NCBI RefSeq assembly: GCF_042466665.1 | Contig: NZ_CP162102.1 | Location: 4,836,001-4,900,000 of the forward strand | Reading direction: 5' to 3' | Length of the DNA stretch: 64,000 nt | DNA from: Peterkaempfera podocarpi | Lineage (GTDB): Bacteria > Actinomycetota > Actinomycetes > Streptomycetales > Streptomycetaceae | The notes under the pieces: generated by a model | The model's database searches: none | Told to the model about the DNA's origin: nothing | The model's input: only the letters and a program-made list of their open reading frames with translations | Shown here: positions 17,056-24,210 of the stretch, piece by piece | Position numbering within the stretch: the first letter of the stretch is position 1 | Layout: each line of letters begins with the position of its first letter | Translations under genes and position numbers: made by a program

Positions 17056-18156
17056 ATGGAGCGAGGGCACGGGGCGGGGCGGGCTGCGGCGACAACGGCG
17101 GCGGCGATGGCAGCGGGGGTGCTGGTGGCGGTGGTGTCGGCGGGTCCGGCACAGGCGGCCGACCCCGGTGGGACGCTCTTCACCTTCGCCGACAGCCGCA
17201 TCACCGAGTCCAGCGGACTGGCGGCGAGCGTCCAGCATCCGGGTGTGGTCTGGACCCACAACGACAGCGACGACGGCGGCCGGGTCTTCGCCGTGGACGA
17301 GCACACCGGCCGCACTCTGGCGACCGTCACCCTGGCGGGTGTCGCACCACGGGACGCCGAGGCGATCTCCCTCGGCCGGGACGCCGACGGCAGGCCCGCG
17401 GTCTATCTGGCCGACATCGGCGACAACCTCGGCGGGGCCTGGCCGGAGGTGTGGATCTACCGCTTCACCGAGCCCACCGGCCGACTGCACGACACCACCG
17501 TGCGGGTCACCCGCTTCACGGTGCGCTACGCAGACGGCCCGCGCAACGCCGAGGCGCTGATGGTGCAGCCGCGTACCGGCCGGGTCTACATCGCGAGCAA
17601 GCAGGGCAGCGGCGGCGGCCTCTACGCCGGACCGGCGCAGCTCTCGGCCTCCGGGATCAATGTCTTCCACCGGATCGCCTCGGCGCCCGCCACGGTGACC
17701 GACGGGGCGTTCTCCCCCGACGGGACCCGGCTGGTGCTGCGCGGCTACTTCTCGGCCACCGCCTACCGCTGGAGGGACGGCGCCGCGCCGCAGCCGGTCG
17801 GTTCCCTCGATGTGCCGCTGCAGATGCAGGGCGAGTCGGTGACCTTCACCCCCGACGGCCGGTCGCTGCTGTACGGCAGTGAGGGGCGCGGCTCCTCGGT
17901 GTGGCGGGAGCCGCTCGGCGGCGCCGCCCTGCCGGACTCGGCACACAGCCGTCCCGCACAGCGGCCCGCGGCCACCCCTTCCTCCGGCGCTCCCTCCTCC
18001 GCTGCGGCGTCCTCCGGCGCTCCCGGGGCGGCGTCCTCCGGCGGGTCGTCCGGCGGACTGTCTGGCGGACTGTCGGGCCGGGCCGCGCTGGGGCTGGCGG
18101 CACTCTGCGCCGTGGTGCTGGCCGCCCTGGGCCTGCGCCGCCGCCGGGCCCGCTGA
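17056..18156 (+). CDS. Secreted beta-propeller-like protein with C-terminal cell-surface anchor
   Basis: 366 residues. A signal peptide (about 1-34, ending A-Q-A-A) precedes a domain of about 250 residues with propeller-type repeats (S-S-G-L-A-A-S, V-W-T-H-N-D-S-D-D, D-A-E-A-I-S, Y-L-A-D-I-G-D-N, R-N-A-E-A-L-M-V, S-P-D-G-T-R-L-V-L-R). This pattern is common in streptomycete WD40/esterase-like proteins whose aspartates may bind Ca2+. A Ser/Ala/Pro/Gly linker, a TM helix (AALGLAALCAVVLAALGL) and R-R-R-R-A-R form the membrane anchor. It is convergent with the subtilase gene, 15 bp away. Confidence 0.83.
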   Translation: MERGHGAGRAAATTAAAMAAGVLVAVVSAGPAQAADPGGTLFTFADSRITESSGLAASVQHPGVVWTHNDSDDGGRVFAVDEHTGRTLATVTLAGVAPRDAEAISLGRDADGRPAVYLADIGDNLGGAWPEVWIYRFTEPTGRLHDTTVRVTRFTVRYADGPRNAEALMVQPRTGRVYIASKQGSGGGLYAGPAQLSASGINVFHRIASAPATVTDGAFSPDGTRLVLRGYFSATAYRWRDGAAPQPVGSLDVPLQMQGESVTFTPDGRSLLYGSEGRGSSVWREPLGGAALPDSAHSRPAQRPAATPSSGAPSSAAASSGAPGAASSGGSSGGLSGGLSGRAALGLAALCAVVLAALGLRRRRAR

Positions 18157-18171
18157 GGGCGCCCGGCGCGG

Positions 18172-19371
18172 TCAGCCGGTGGTCTGCAGCAGCCGGTTGG
18201 GGCTGCCGCTGCCCACATCCCCCAGCCTGCCGCGGGCTGCGGCGGCGATCAGGGCGCCGGCCACCTGCGCGGGCGTGGCCATGGGGTGCCCGGCCAGGTA
18301 GAGCGCCGCCGCGCCGGCGACATGGGGGGTGGCCATGGAGGTGCCGGACAGGGTGTGGGTCGCGGTGTCGCCGGTGGACCAGTCCGAGGTGATGTCGGAA
18401 CCCGGCGCGAAGAGGTCGACCCCCTGGCCGAAGTTGGAGTATCCGGCGCGGGCGTCGGTGCGGGTGGTGGCCCCGACGGTGAGTGCCTCGGGGACCCGGG
18501 CCGGTGAGGTGCCCGAGGCGTCGGCGCCCTCGTTGCCGGCGGCGACCGCATAGCTGATGCCTGCGGCGATGGAGTTGCGTACGGCGGTGTCGATGTCCGG
18601 GTCGATGCCGCCGCCGACGCTCATATTGACGACGGCGGGCCTCCGGGCGTGCGCGGTCACCCAGTCGATGCCGGCGATGACGTCGGAGGCGGTGCCGCCG
18701 CCCGAGTCGTCGAGGACGCGTACGGCGACCAGGGAGGCCCGCTTGGCGACGCCGTGGGCGCTGCCCGCGATGGTGCCGGCGACATGGGTGCCGTGCCCGT
18801 TGCCGTCCTGTGCGTCGGCGTCGCCGTCCACGAAGTCGTAGCCGCTGCGGGCCCGGCCGCCGAAGTCGCTGTGGGTGGTCCGGATGCCGGTGTCGATGAC
18901 ATAGGCGGTGACGCCGGCGCCCGCGGTGTCGGGGTAGTGGTAGACGGAGTCCAGCGGCAGGGCGGGCTGGTCGATGCGGTCCAGGCCCCAGGACGGGGGG
19001 TCGGCCTGCGCGGCTTCGATGTGGACCCTGGTGTCCTGCCGCACGGAGGCGACGGCCGGGTCGGCGGCCAGGCGCTCGGCCTGGTCGTTGCCGAATCTGG
19101 CGGCGAAGCCGTTGAGGGCGGTGCCGTAGACATGGCTGACGGTGCCTCCGTACCGGTCCGTCAGATCCTTGCTCGCCTGTCCGGCGGAGTGGGCGCCTGC
19201 CGCGGCGTCAGCCTGGAGTCCGGCCCTGAGGGTGACGATCCAGCTGCCGGGCACCGGGCCGTTGGCGCGGGCCGCGTCCTGGGGGTGCGGAGCGGCGGCT
19301 GCGGGGAGCGCCGTGGCGGCGGCCAGGACGGCGGCGGCCAGGCCGCGGAGGAGGGGGCGCATCACTGGCAT
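18172..19371 (-). CDS. Secreted subtilisin-type (S8) serine protease with I9 propeptide
   Basis: 399 residues. Signal peptide 1-26 (ends A-A-A-A), I9 propeptide about 42-118 (G-S-W-I-V-T-L-R ... R-Q-D-T-R-V-H), then the catalytic domain with Asp160 (V-I-D-T-G), His193 (N-G-H-G-T-H), oxyanion Asn280 (A-A-G-N-E-G) and Ser345 (S-G-T-S-M-A-T-P-H). It is of the proteinase K/aqualysin kind, usually activated outside the cell by autocleavage. The start is ATG 19371 after GAGAG. A proline-directed C-terminal P domain is absent. Confidence 0.95.
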   Translation of the reverse strand: MPVMRPLLRGLAAAVLAAATALPAAAAPHPQDAARANGPVPGSWIVTLRAGLQADAAAGAHSAGQASKDLTDRYGGTVSHVYGTALNGFAARFGNDQAERLAADPAVASVRQDTRVHIEAAQADPPSWGLDRIDQPALPLDSVYHYPDTAGAGVTAYVIDTGIRTTHSDFGGRARSGYDFVDGDADAQDGNGHGTHVAGTIAGSAHGVAKRASLVAVRVLDDSGGGTASDVIAGIDWVTAHARRPAVVNMSVGGGIDPDIDTAVRNSIAAGISYAVAAGNEGADASGTSPARVPEALTVGATTRTDARAGYSNFGQGVDLFAPGSDITSDWSTGDTATHTLSGTSMATPHVAGAAALYLAGHPMATPAQVAGALIAAAARGRLGDVGSGSPNRLLQTTG

Positions 19372-19509
19372 CGCGAGGTCTCTCTGCTGGGGAGCCGCGG
19401 CGCAGCCTGCGCCGACGGGGAGAATCTCGCCCGCGAGTGTGCGGATCAGGTTCCGGCGGGTCGGAAAGCCACCGGTCGGCCTACCGCCCGGACCCGGACG
19501 GCCCAGCAG

Positions 19510-19559
19510 CAGCGAGGCCGTGACCTGCGGAAGTCATCCCGCAGGTCACGGCCTCGCTG
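19510..19559 (-). terminator. Terminator of serC
   Basis: A 21-bp perfect stem (19510-19530 with 19539-19559) and 8-base loop lie 14 bases downstream of the serC stop. It separates serC from the protease gene on the same strand. Confidence 0.9.
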
Positions 19560-19573
19560 GTGTGCGGCTTGGG

Positions 19574-20692
19574 TCAGAGCTGCTCGACCACGTAGTCGAT
19601 GCAGGCGGTCAGCGCCTCCACGTCGGCCGGGTCGACCGCCGGGAACATCGCCACCCGCAGCTGGTTGCGGCCCAGCTTGCGGTAGGGCTCGGTGTCCACG
19701 ATGCCGTTGGCGCGCAGCACCTTGGCGATGGCGGCGGCGTCGATGCTGTCGGCGAAGTCGATGGTGCCGACCACCTGGGAGCGCTGGGCGGGCTCGGCCA
19801 CGAAGGGGCTGGCGTACGAGGACTTCTCGGCCCAGGTGTAGAGGCGCGAGGAGGAGTCGCCGGTGCGGGAGACCGCCCAGTCGAGACCGCCCTGGCCGTT
19901 GATCCAGTCCAGCTGGTCGGCCAGCAGGAAGAGGGTGGCGAGCGCCGGGGTGTTGTACGTCTGGTCCTTCGACGAGTTGTCGATCGCGGTCGGCAGGTCG
20001 AAGAAGGTCGGGATGTACCGGCCGGAGCCGGCGATCTCGGCGGCGCGCTCCAGGGCGGCCGGGGAGAAGACGCCGAGCCACAGGCCGCCGTCGGCGGCGA
20101 AGCTCTTCTGCGGGGCGAAGTAGTAGACGTCGCTCTCGGTGATGTCGACCGGCAGGCCGCCCGCACCGGAGGTGGCGTCCACCAGCACCAGGGAGCCCTC
20201 GTCGGCACCCGCGACCCGCCGGATCGGCATGGCGACACCGGTGGAGGTCTCGTTGTGGGTGAGCGCATAGACGTCCACACCGGCCTCGGCGACCGGGAGC
20301 GGGTGGGTGCCCGGCTCGGACTTGACGACGCTCGGGTCGGCAAGCCACGGCGCGGCCTTGGTGGCGGCGGCGAACTTGGAGGAGAACTCGCCGAAGTTCA
20401 GGTGCTGGGACTTCTCCCGCACCAGACCGAAGGCGGCGATGTCCCAGAAGGCGGTGGAGCCGCCGTTGCCCAGCACCACCTGGTATCCCTCGGGGAGGGA
20501 GAACAGGCTGCTGACACCGTCTCGTACGCGCCGCACCAGGTTCTTGACCGGGGCCTGGCGGTGCGAGGTGCCCAGCAGGGAGGTACCGGTGGCGGCGAGG
20601 GCGTTCAGCGCCTCGGGCCGCACCTTGGACGGGCCGGAGCCGAATCGGCCGTCGGCGGGCTTGATGTCAGCGGGAATCTGGATCTGAGCCAC
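19574..20692 (-). CDS. serC: Phosphoserine aminotransferase
   Basis: 372 residues, the usual actinobacterial length. It converts 3-phosphohydroxypyruvate and glutamate to phosphoserine in serine synthesis and also acts in vitamin B6 synthesis in some bacteria. The PLP lysine is Lys196 in Y-F-A-P-Q-K-S-F-A-A; other matches are G-S-G-P-S-K-V-R at the N-terminus, L-G-T-S-H-R-Q, L-G-N-G-G-S-T-A-F-W and T-H-N-E-T-S-T-G. The start is GTG 20692 (V-A-Q-I-Q-I-P-A-D-I-K-P), which matches the family N-terminus; the longer frame upstream is rejected. It is near citrate synthase and pdxH, a conserved streptomycete grouping. Confidence 0.96.
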   Translation of the reverse strand: MAQIQIPADIKPADGRFGSGPSKVRPEALNALAATGTSLLGTSHRQAPVKNLVRRVRDGVSSLFSLPEGYQVVLGNGGSTAFWDIAAFGLVREKSQHLNFGEFSSKFAAATKAAPWLADPSVVKSEPGTHPLPVAEAGVDVYALTHNETSTGVAMPIRRVAGADEGSLVLVDATSGAGGLPVDITESDVYYFAPQKSFAADGGLWLGVFSPAALERAAEIAGSGRYIPTFFDLPTAIDNSSKDQTYNTPALATLFLLADQLDWINGQGGLDWAVSRTGDSSSRLYTWAEKSSYASPFVAEPAQRSQVVGTIDFADSIDAAAIAKVLRANGIVDTEPYRKLGRNQLRVAMFPAVDPADVEALTACIDYVVEQL

Positions 20693-20764
20693 GGGCGAAG
20701 CGTAACGGTCGCCGGTGCGCTGTGGCTGCTCCCGTCCATCGACTGAGACGCCGTGTCGGACCGT

Positions 20765-20804
20765 GGGACCCGGCCCCTCCGCCACTGCGGTGGAACCGGG
20801 TCCC
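20765..20804 (-). terminator. Hairpin after the citrate synthase gene
   Basis: 9-bp arms GGGACCCGG (20765-20773) and CCGGGTCCC (20796-20804) with a partly paired interior, about 20 bases past the citrate synthase stop on the minus strand. Confidence 0.6.
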
Positions 20805-20823
20805 GGAGCTGCTGCGGAGCCGC

Positions 20824-21924
20824 TCAGCGGGCGATGTCGGAGAAGCCCTCGACATCACGCGGGGAGCGCGGGCCGGGGCCGATGTAGCGCGCGGAGGGGC
20901 GCACCAGACGGCCGGTGCGCTTCTGCTCCAGGATGTGCGCGGACCAGCCGGCCGTACGGGCGCAGGTGAACATGGAGGTGAACATGTGGGCCGGCACCTG
21001 GGCGAAGTCCAGCATGATCGCGGCCCAGAACTCGACATTGGTGGCCAGCACCCGGTCGGGACGCCGGTTGTGCAGCTCCTCCAGCGCGGCCTTCTCCAGC
21101 GCCTCGGCGACCTCGAAGCGGGGTGCGCCCAGCTCCTTGGCGGTCCGCCGCAGCACCGCGGCGCGCGGGTCCTCCGCACGGTAGACGCGGTGGCCGAAGC
21201 CCATCAGGCGCTCGCCCTTGTCCAGGGCGTTCTTGACCCAGCCGACCGCGTCGCCGGTGCGCTCGATCTCCTCGATCATGCCGAGCACCCGGGAGGGGGC
21301 GCCGCCGTGCAGCGGGCCGGACATGGCACCCACCGCGCCGGAGAGGGCCGCGGCCACATCGGCGCCGGTGGAGGCGATCACCCGGGCGGTGAAGGTGGAG
21401 GCGTTCATGCCGTGCTCGGCAGCCGAGGTCCAGTAGGCGTCGACGGCCTTGACGTGCTTGGGGTCGGGCTCGCCGCGCCAGCGGATCATAAAGCGCTCGA
21501 CGATGGTCTCGGCCTTGTCGATCTCGCTCTGCGGGACCATCGGCAGGCCCTGGCCGCGCGCCGACTGGGCGACGTAGGAGAGCGCCATCACCGCGGCCCG
21601 GGCCAGGTCGTGGCGGGCCTGCTCGGCATCGATGTCCAGCAGCGGTTTGAGGCCCCACACCGGGGCGAGCATCGCAAGCGCGGACTGCACATCCACCCGG
21701 ATGTCACCGGAGTGCACCGGGATCGGGAACGGCTCCGCCGGCGGCAGGCCGGGGTTGAACTTGCCGTCCACCAGCAGGCCCCAGACATGCCCGAAGGAGA
21801 CATGGCCGACGAGGTCCTCGATGTCGACGCCTCGGTAGCGGAGTGAGCCGCCTTCCTTGTCGGGCTCGGCGATCTCCGTTTCGAACGCGACGACACCTTC
21901 GAGTCCGGGTACGAAGTCGGACAT
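20824..21924 (-). CDS. Citrate synthase (CitA-type, second citrate synthase)
   Basis: 366 residues. Type I-like short citrate synthase with the active-site histidines in G-P-L-H-G-G-A-P and M-G-F-G-H-R-V-Y, and an Asp in the C-terminal region (N-V-E-F-W-A-A-I-M-L-D). It condenses oxaloacetate and acetyl-CoA; the similarly short 2-methylcitrate synthases cannot be excluded from sequence alone. The start is ATG 21924 because GAGGAG lies 7 bases upstream; the 53 upstream residues of the open frame do not look like protein. Divergent from pdxH over 300 bp. Confidence 0.93.
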   Translation of the reverse strand: MSDFVPGLEGVVAFETEIAEPDKEGGSLRYRGVDIEDLVGHVSFGHVWGLLVDGKFNPGLPPAEPFPIPVHSGDIRVDVQSALAMLAPVWGLKPLLDIDAEQARHDLARAAVMALSYVAQSARGQGLPMVPQSEIDKAETIVERFMIRWRGEPDPKHVKAVDAYWTSAAEHGMNASTFTARVIASTGADVAAALSGAVGAMSGPLHGGAPSRVLGMIEEIERTGDAVGWVKNALDKGERLMGFGHRVYRAEDPRAAVLRRTAKELGAPRFEVAEALEKAALEELHNRRPDRVLATNVEFWAAIMLDFAQVPAHMFTSMFTCARTAGWSAHILEQKRTGRLVRPSARYIGPGPRSPRDVEGFSDIAR

Positions 21925-22224
21925 CAGGCGGCTCCTCTTGATGTGTTCGACCTGTGGGCTTGGTACGCCTTGCGGTCTGGCTGGGGGTGGCAGTGGCAAT
22001 GCTCGGCTGTGCGGGGTGATGCGCAGCGTACGCTCGCATGGCACGCAGTGCCAGATTGGCAGGCACGGGGTGCATCGCGCCATGCACCACCACCGTGATG
22101 CCCCCGTAAGGGCCCGCTGTCACCCCGGTGGGGCAGTGGGTGCTGGTCGGCAGCCCGCGGGGCCCGCCGGGGCAGCCGGACGCGGGCTGCCGGAGAGGGT
22201 GCGCGGGGGCGCCGGGCGTGAGCC
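21925..22224. other. Divergent promoter region of citrate synthase and pdxH
   Basis: No gene is seen. The stretch contains A/T-richer blocks near 22015-22110 (for example GCATGGCACGCAGTGCCAGATTGGCAG and its neighbours, which include short GGCAC/GTGCC inverted repeats). These could be promoter or operator elements; I cannot assign them. Confidence 0.4.
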
Positions 22225-23037
22225 ATGGCACAGTCGGCAGGTGGGCACCGACCGCGTCGGCGGCCGTCGGTACTGGATGATGTCGATGTGCATCTCCCGG
22301 AACGCGCCCGCTCCGCCACCCGCCACAAGCCCCTGCCCGAGCCCCCGGCGTCGCCCCCGGCCCCGGACGAGGCGGCCGGCCGTCCGACGCCCGACCCGGC
22401 ATCGATGCGGCGCCAGTACAGCGCCGCCGGGCTCGCGGAGCACGAACTCGCCCACGACCCGATGGCGCAGTTCGGCCGCTGGTTCGCCGAGGCGGAGGCG
22501 GCCGGCATCCACGAGCCCAACGCCATGGTGCTGGCCACCGCCGACGCGGCGGGCCGGCCCAGCTCGCGCACGGTGCTGCTCAAGGGGTTCGACGGCCGGG
22601 GCTTTGTCTTCTTCACCAACTACGGCTCCCGCAAGGGCACCGAGCTGGCCGCCAACCCCTATGCCTCGCTGCTCTTCCCCTGGCACCCCATCGCCCGGCA
22701 GGTGATCGCCACCGGCGCGGTGGAGCGGGTCGGCCGGGACGAGACCGCTGCCTACTTCCGCACTCGTCCGCACGGTTCGCAGCTGGGGGCCTGGGCGAGT
22801 GAGCAGTCCCAGGTGATCGGCTCCCGGCAAGCGCTGGAACAGCGGTACGCGGAGCTGGCCGACCGCTATCCGGAGGGCGAGGGGGTGCCGGTGCCGCCGT
22901 TCTGGGGCGGATTCCGGCTCCACCCGGAGACCGTGGAGTTCTGGCAGGGCCGGCAGAACCGCCTCCATGACCGTCTGCGCTACCAGGCCGACCCCACTGC
23001 CCCCACGGGTTGGCTGGTCGAGCGGCTCTGTCCCTAG
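22225..23037 (+). CDS. pdxH: Pyridoxine/pyridoxamine 5'-phosphate oxidase
   Basis: 270 residues as drawn. From residue 61 (M-R-R-Q-Y) it matches PdxH: E-P-N-A-M-V-L-A-T-A-D, G-R-P-S-S-R-T-V-L-L-K-G-F-D (FMN site), Y-G-S-R-K-G-T-E-L, W-A-S-E-Q-S-Q-V-I and the C-terminal R-L-H-D-R-L-R-Y ... W-L-V-E-R-L-C-P. The enzyme makes pyridoxal 5'-phosphate with FMN and O2. The N-terminal 60 Pro-rich residues are not conserved in the family; no start has a clear ribosome-binding site, and ATG 22405 or GTG 22288 are possible. SerC nearby needs PLP. Confidence 0.92.
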   Translation: MAQSAGGHRPRRRPSVLDDVDVHLPERARSATRHKPLPEPPASPPAPDEAAGRPTPDPASMRRQYSAAGLAEHELAHDPMAQFGRWFAEAEAAGIHEPNAMVLATADAAGRPSSRTVLLKGFDGRGFVFFTNYGSRKGTELAANPYASLLFPWHPIARQVIATGAVERVGRDETAAYFRTRPHGSQLGAWASEQSQVIGSRQALEQRYAELADRYPEGEGVPVPPFWGGFRLHPETVEFWQGRQNRLHDRLRYQADPTAPTGWLVERLCP

Positions 23038-23323
23038 TGCGGGGGGCGGCACCAGCAACCCGGCCCGGCGGGTCGCACCGGGTCCGGCACGGTCGCCGCG
23101 GGCCCGGGAGGATCCACCGGGCCGGCGGCCTTACCTGCGCTCCCGGGCCCGGGTGCACCGGGGAGGTGCCGGGGCCCCGAACGCAGACAACCCGCGGGCT
23201 GCTCCCGGCGGACGGCGCAAGCGCCACCTACCGGGCACCGGGGGACGATCCCAGTGAGCCCGCGGGTCGGGTGTCTGCTGTGTATTTCCCCGCCGCCTTA
23301 GCTCGGCAGCCGGGCGGGGGCGG

Positions 23324-23362
23324 CTAGGAAGCAGCCACCTCACACGTCCTGAAAGTACTCAA
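23324..23362 (-). CDS. Putative 12-residue peptide ORF with perfect Shine-Dalgarno sequence
   Basis: On the minus strand AAAGGAGGTGATCC (23380-23367) is fully complementary to the 16S rRNA 3' tail. A TTG codon at 23362 follows after 10 bases from GGAGG and opens a 12-codon frame (L-S-T-F-R-T-C-E-V-A-A-S) ending in TAG at 23324. I do not recognise the peptide. No gene follows on this strand before pdxH, which is convergent, so it is not an obvious leader. It may be a small peptide, a decoy site or chance. Confidence 0.25.
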   Translation of the reverse strand: MSTFRTCEVAAS

Positions 23363-23383
23363 CTCAGGATCACCTCCTTTCAG
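23344..23383 (-). promoter_or_regulatory. Alternative hairpins around a perfect ribosome-binding site
   Basis: CTGAAAG (23383-23377, minus strand) can pair with CTTTCAG (23355-23349), enclosing the ribosome-binding sequence. TCCTGA (23369-23364) can instead pair with TCAGGA (23352-23347). The two structures share bases and exclude each other. This is the layout of a switching RNA; no ligand or target is known. Confidence 0.3.
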
Positions 23384-24013
23384 TGTGCCGCCACGATAGG
23401 CACGTGCTGTGCCGGGAGGCAACGGTATTTTTCTGCTCCCGGCGATGGACCGGTTCGGCGACTCACCCGGGAGGCGCCGGGGGAGCACGGTGGCACCGGC
23501 CACCGGTCCGTACACCGTGCGGGAGAAGCAGCGGCGGATCAGCCGGAACAGGGTGTTCTCCGCCGTGCCGCCCGTGCCGCCGGGTCTGTCCGCGGCTCTG
23601 CTCACCTGGGCCGTCCTGCGGGAGAACCCCCAGCCGCCGACGAAAGCCTCCTGGCCGTGGCGACGGGCTCCGCCGTGTCTGCGCGGCGTCCCTCTCGAGG
23701 CCTCGCCGCGCGCGCCGGGGCAGCAATGGACGAGTGGCCCGACCGGGTGACCCCCGTACGAGTGATTCTGCAGGGCCGGGAAGCAGGTGGGAACCAGGTC
23801 AATCGCCCATCTGGCGCAGTCGGCTGACGCGGTGTGAGCTGACTGAAAATCGACCCGGCGTCAAGGAGCTGTCCTAGACTTCGCGCAGGCGATACGCGCA
23901 CACCCCAACGCCACTGCGGGTCGGTGACGCGCAGTGCTGATCCAAGCCCATGGTACGCGTGTGTCTGCGATGGACCAGTGCTTCGCCTCCCTACTACCCC
24001 CAAGGGGACCGCG

Positions 24014-24190
24014 TTGAACACTCCCACCGCCCCAGCGCCGGCGCCCGCCGAAACCGGCCAGACCGCCCAGCCGTCACGGGTGCCTCTCGCCTCACTTGCC
24101 CAGACCCCCTCCGAGACCCTGAAGCGCCTCGTTCTCGCGGGTCCGGCCGGCCGGCCGGTCACTGTGGCCGCCTTCAGTTCCTCGATCTGA
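24014..24190 (+). CDS. fxsA: FxSxx-COOH RiPP precursor peptide FxsA
   Basis: 58 residues starting at TTG 24014, chosen because AAGGGGA lies five bases upstream; the frame upstream (from 23924) is not conserved in kind. A Pro/Ala-rich N-terminal part, then a leader helix (V-P-L-A-S-L-A-Q-T-P-S-E-T-L-K-R-L-V-L) and the core A-A-F54-S-S56-S-I58-COOH, which fits the F-x-S-x-x-COOH signature exactly. In the known family the radical SAM enzyme FxsB links the Phe ring to the residue two positions later, giving a three-residue cyclophane. fxsB starts 21 bases after the stop, so the two form one operon. Confidence 0.9.
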   Translation: MNTPTAPAPAPAETGQTAQPSRVPLASLAQTPSETLKRLVLAGPAGRPVTVAAFSSSI

Positions 24191-24210
24191 GGTTGTCACA
24201 CACCGCCGAC

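Larger units (their letters stand above)
23038..24013. other. Long non-coding stretch between pdxH and fxsA
   Basis: No protein-size gene is supported. It contains a GC-rich inverted repeat region at 23288-23319, the minus-strand mini-ORF element at 23324-23383, and an A/T-richer segment at about 23800-23900 just upstream of fxsA which probably holds the fxs promoter. Open frames at 23383-23877 and 23409-23750 have no recognisable content. Confidence 0.4.

Noticed and set aside
23367..23380. GGATCACCTCCTTT as the 3' end of a 16S rRNA gene
   Set aside because: The bases before it do not match 16S helix 45 or the rest of the gene. It is only the Shine-Dalgarno complement, read on the minus strand.
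23924..24013. ATG-side extension of FxsA from 23924
   Set aside because: The extra 30 residues do not look like leader peptide and TTG 24014 has a better ribosome-binding site.
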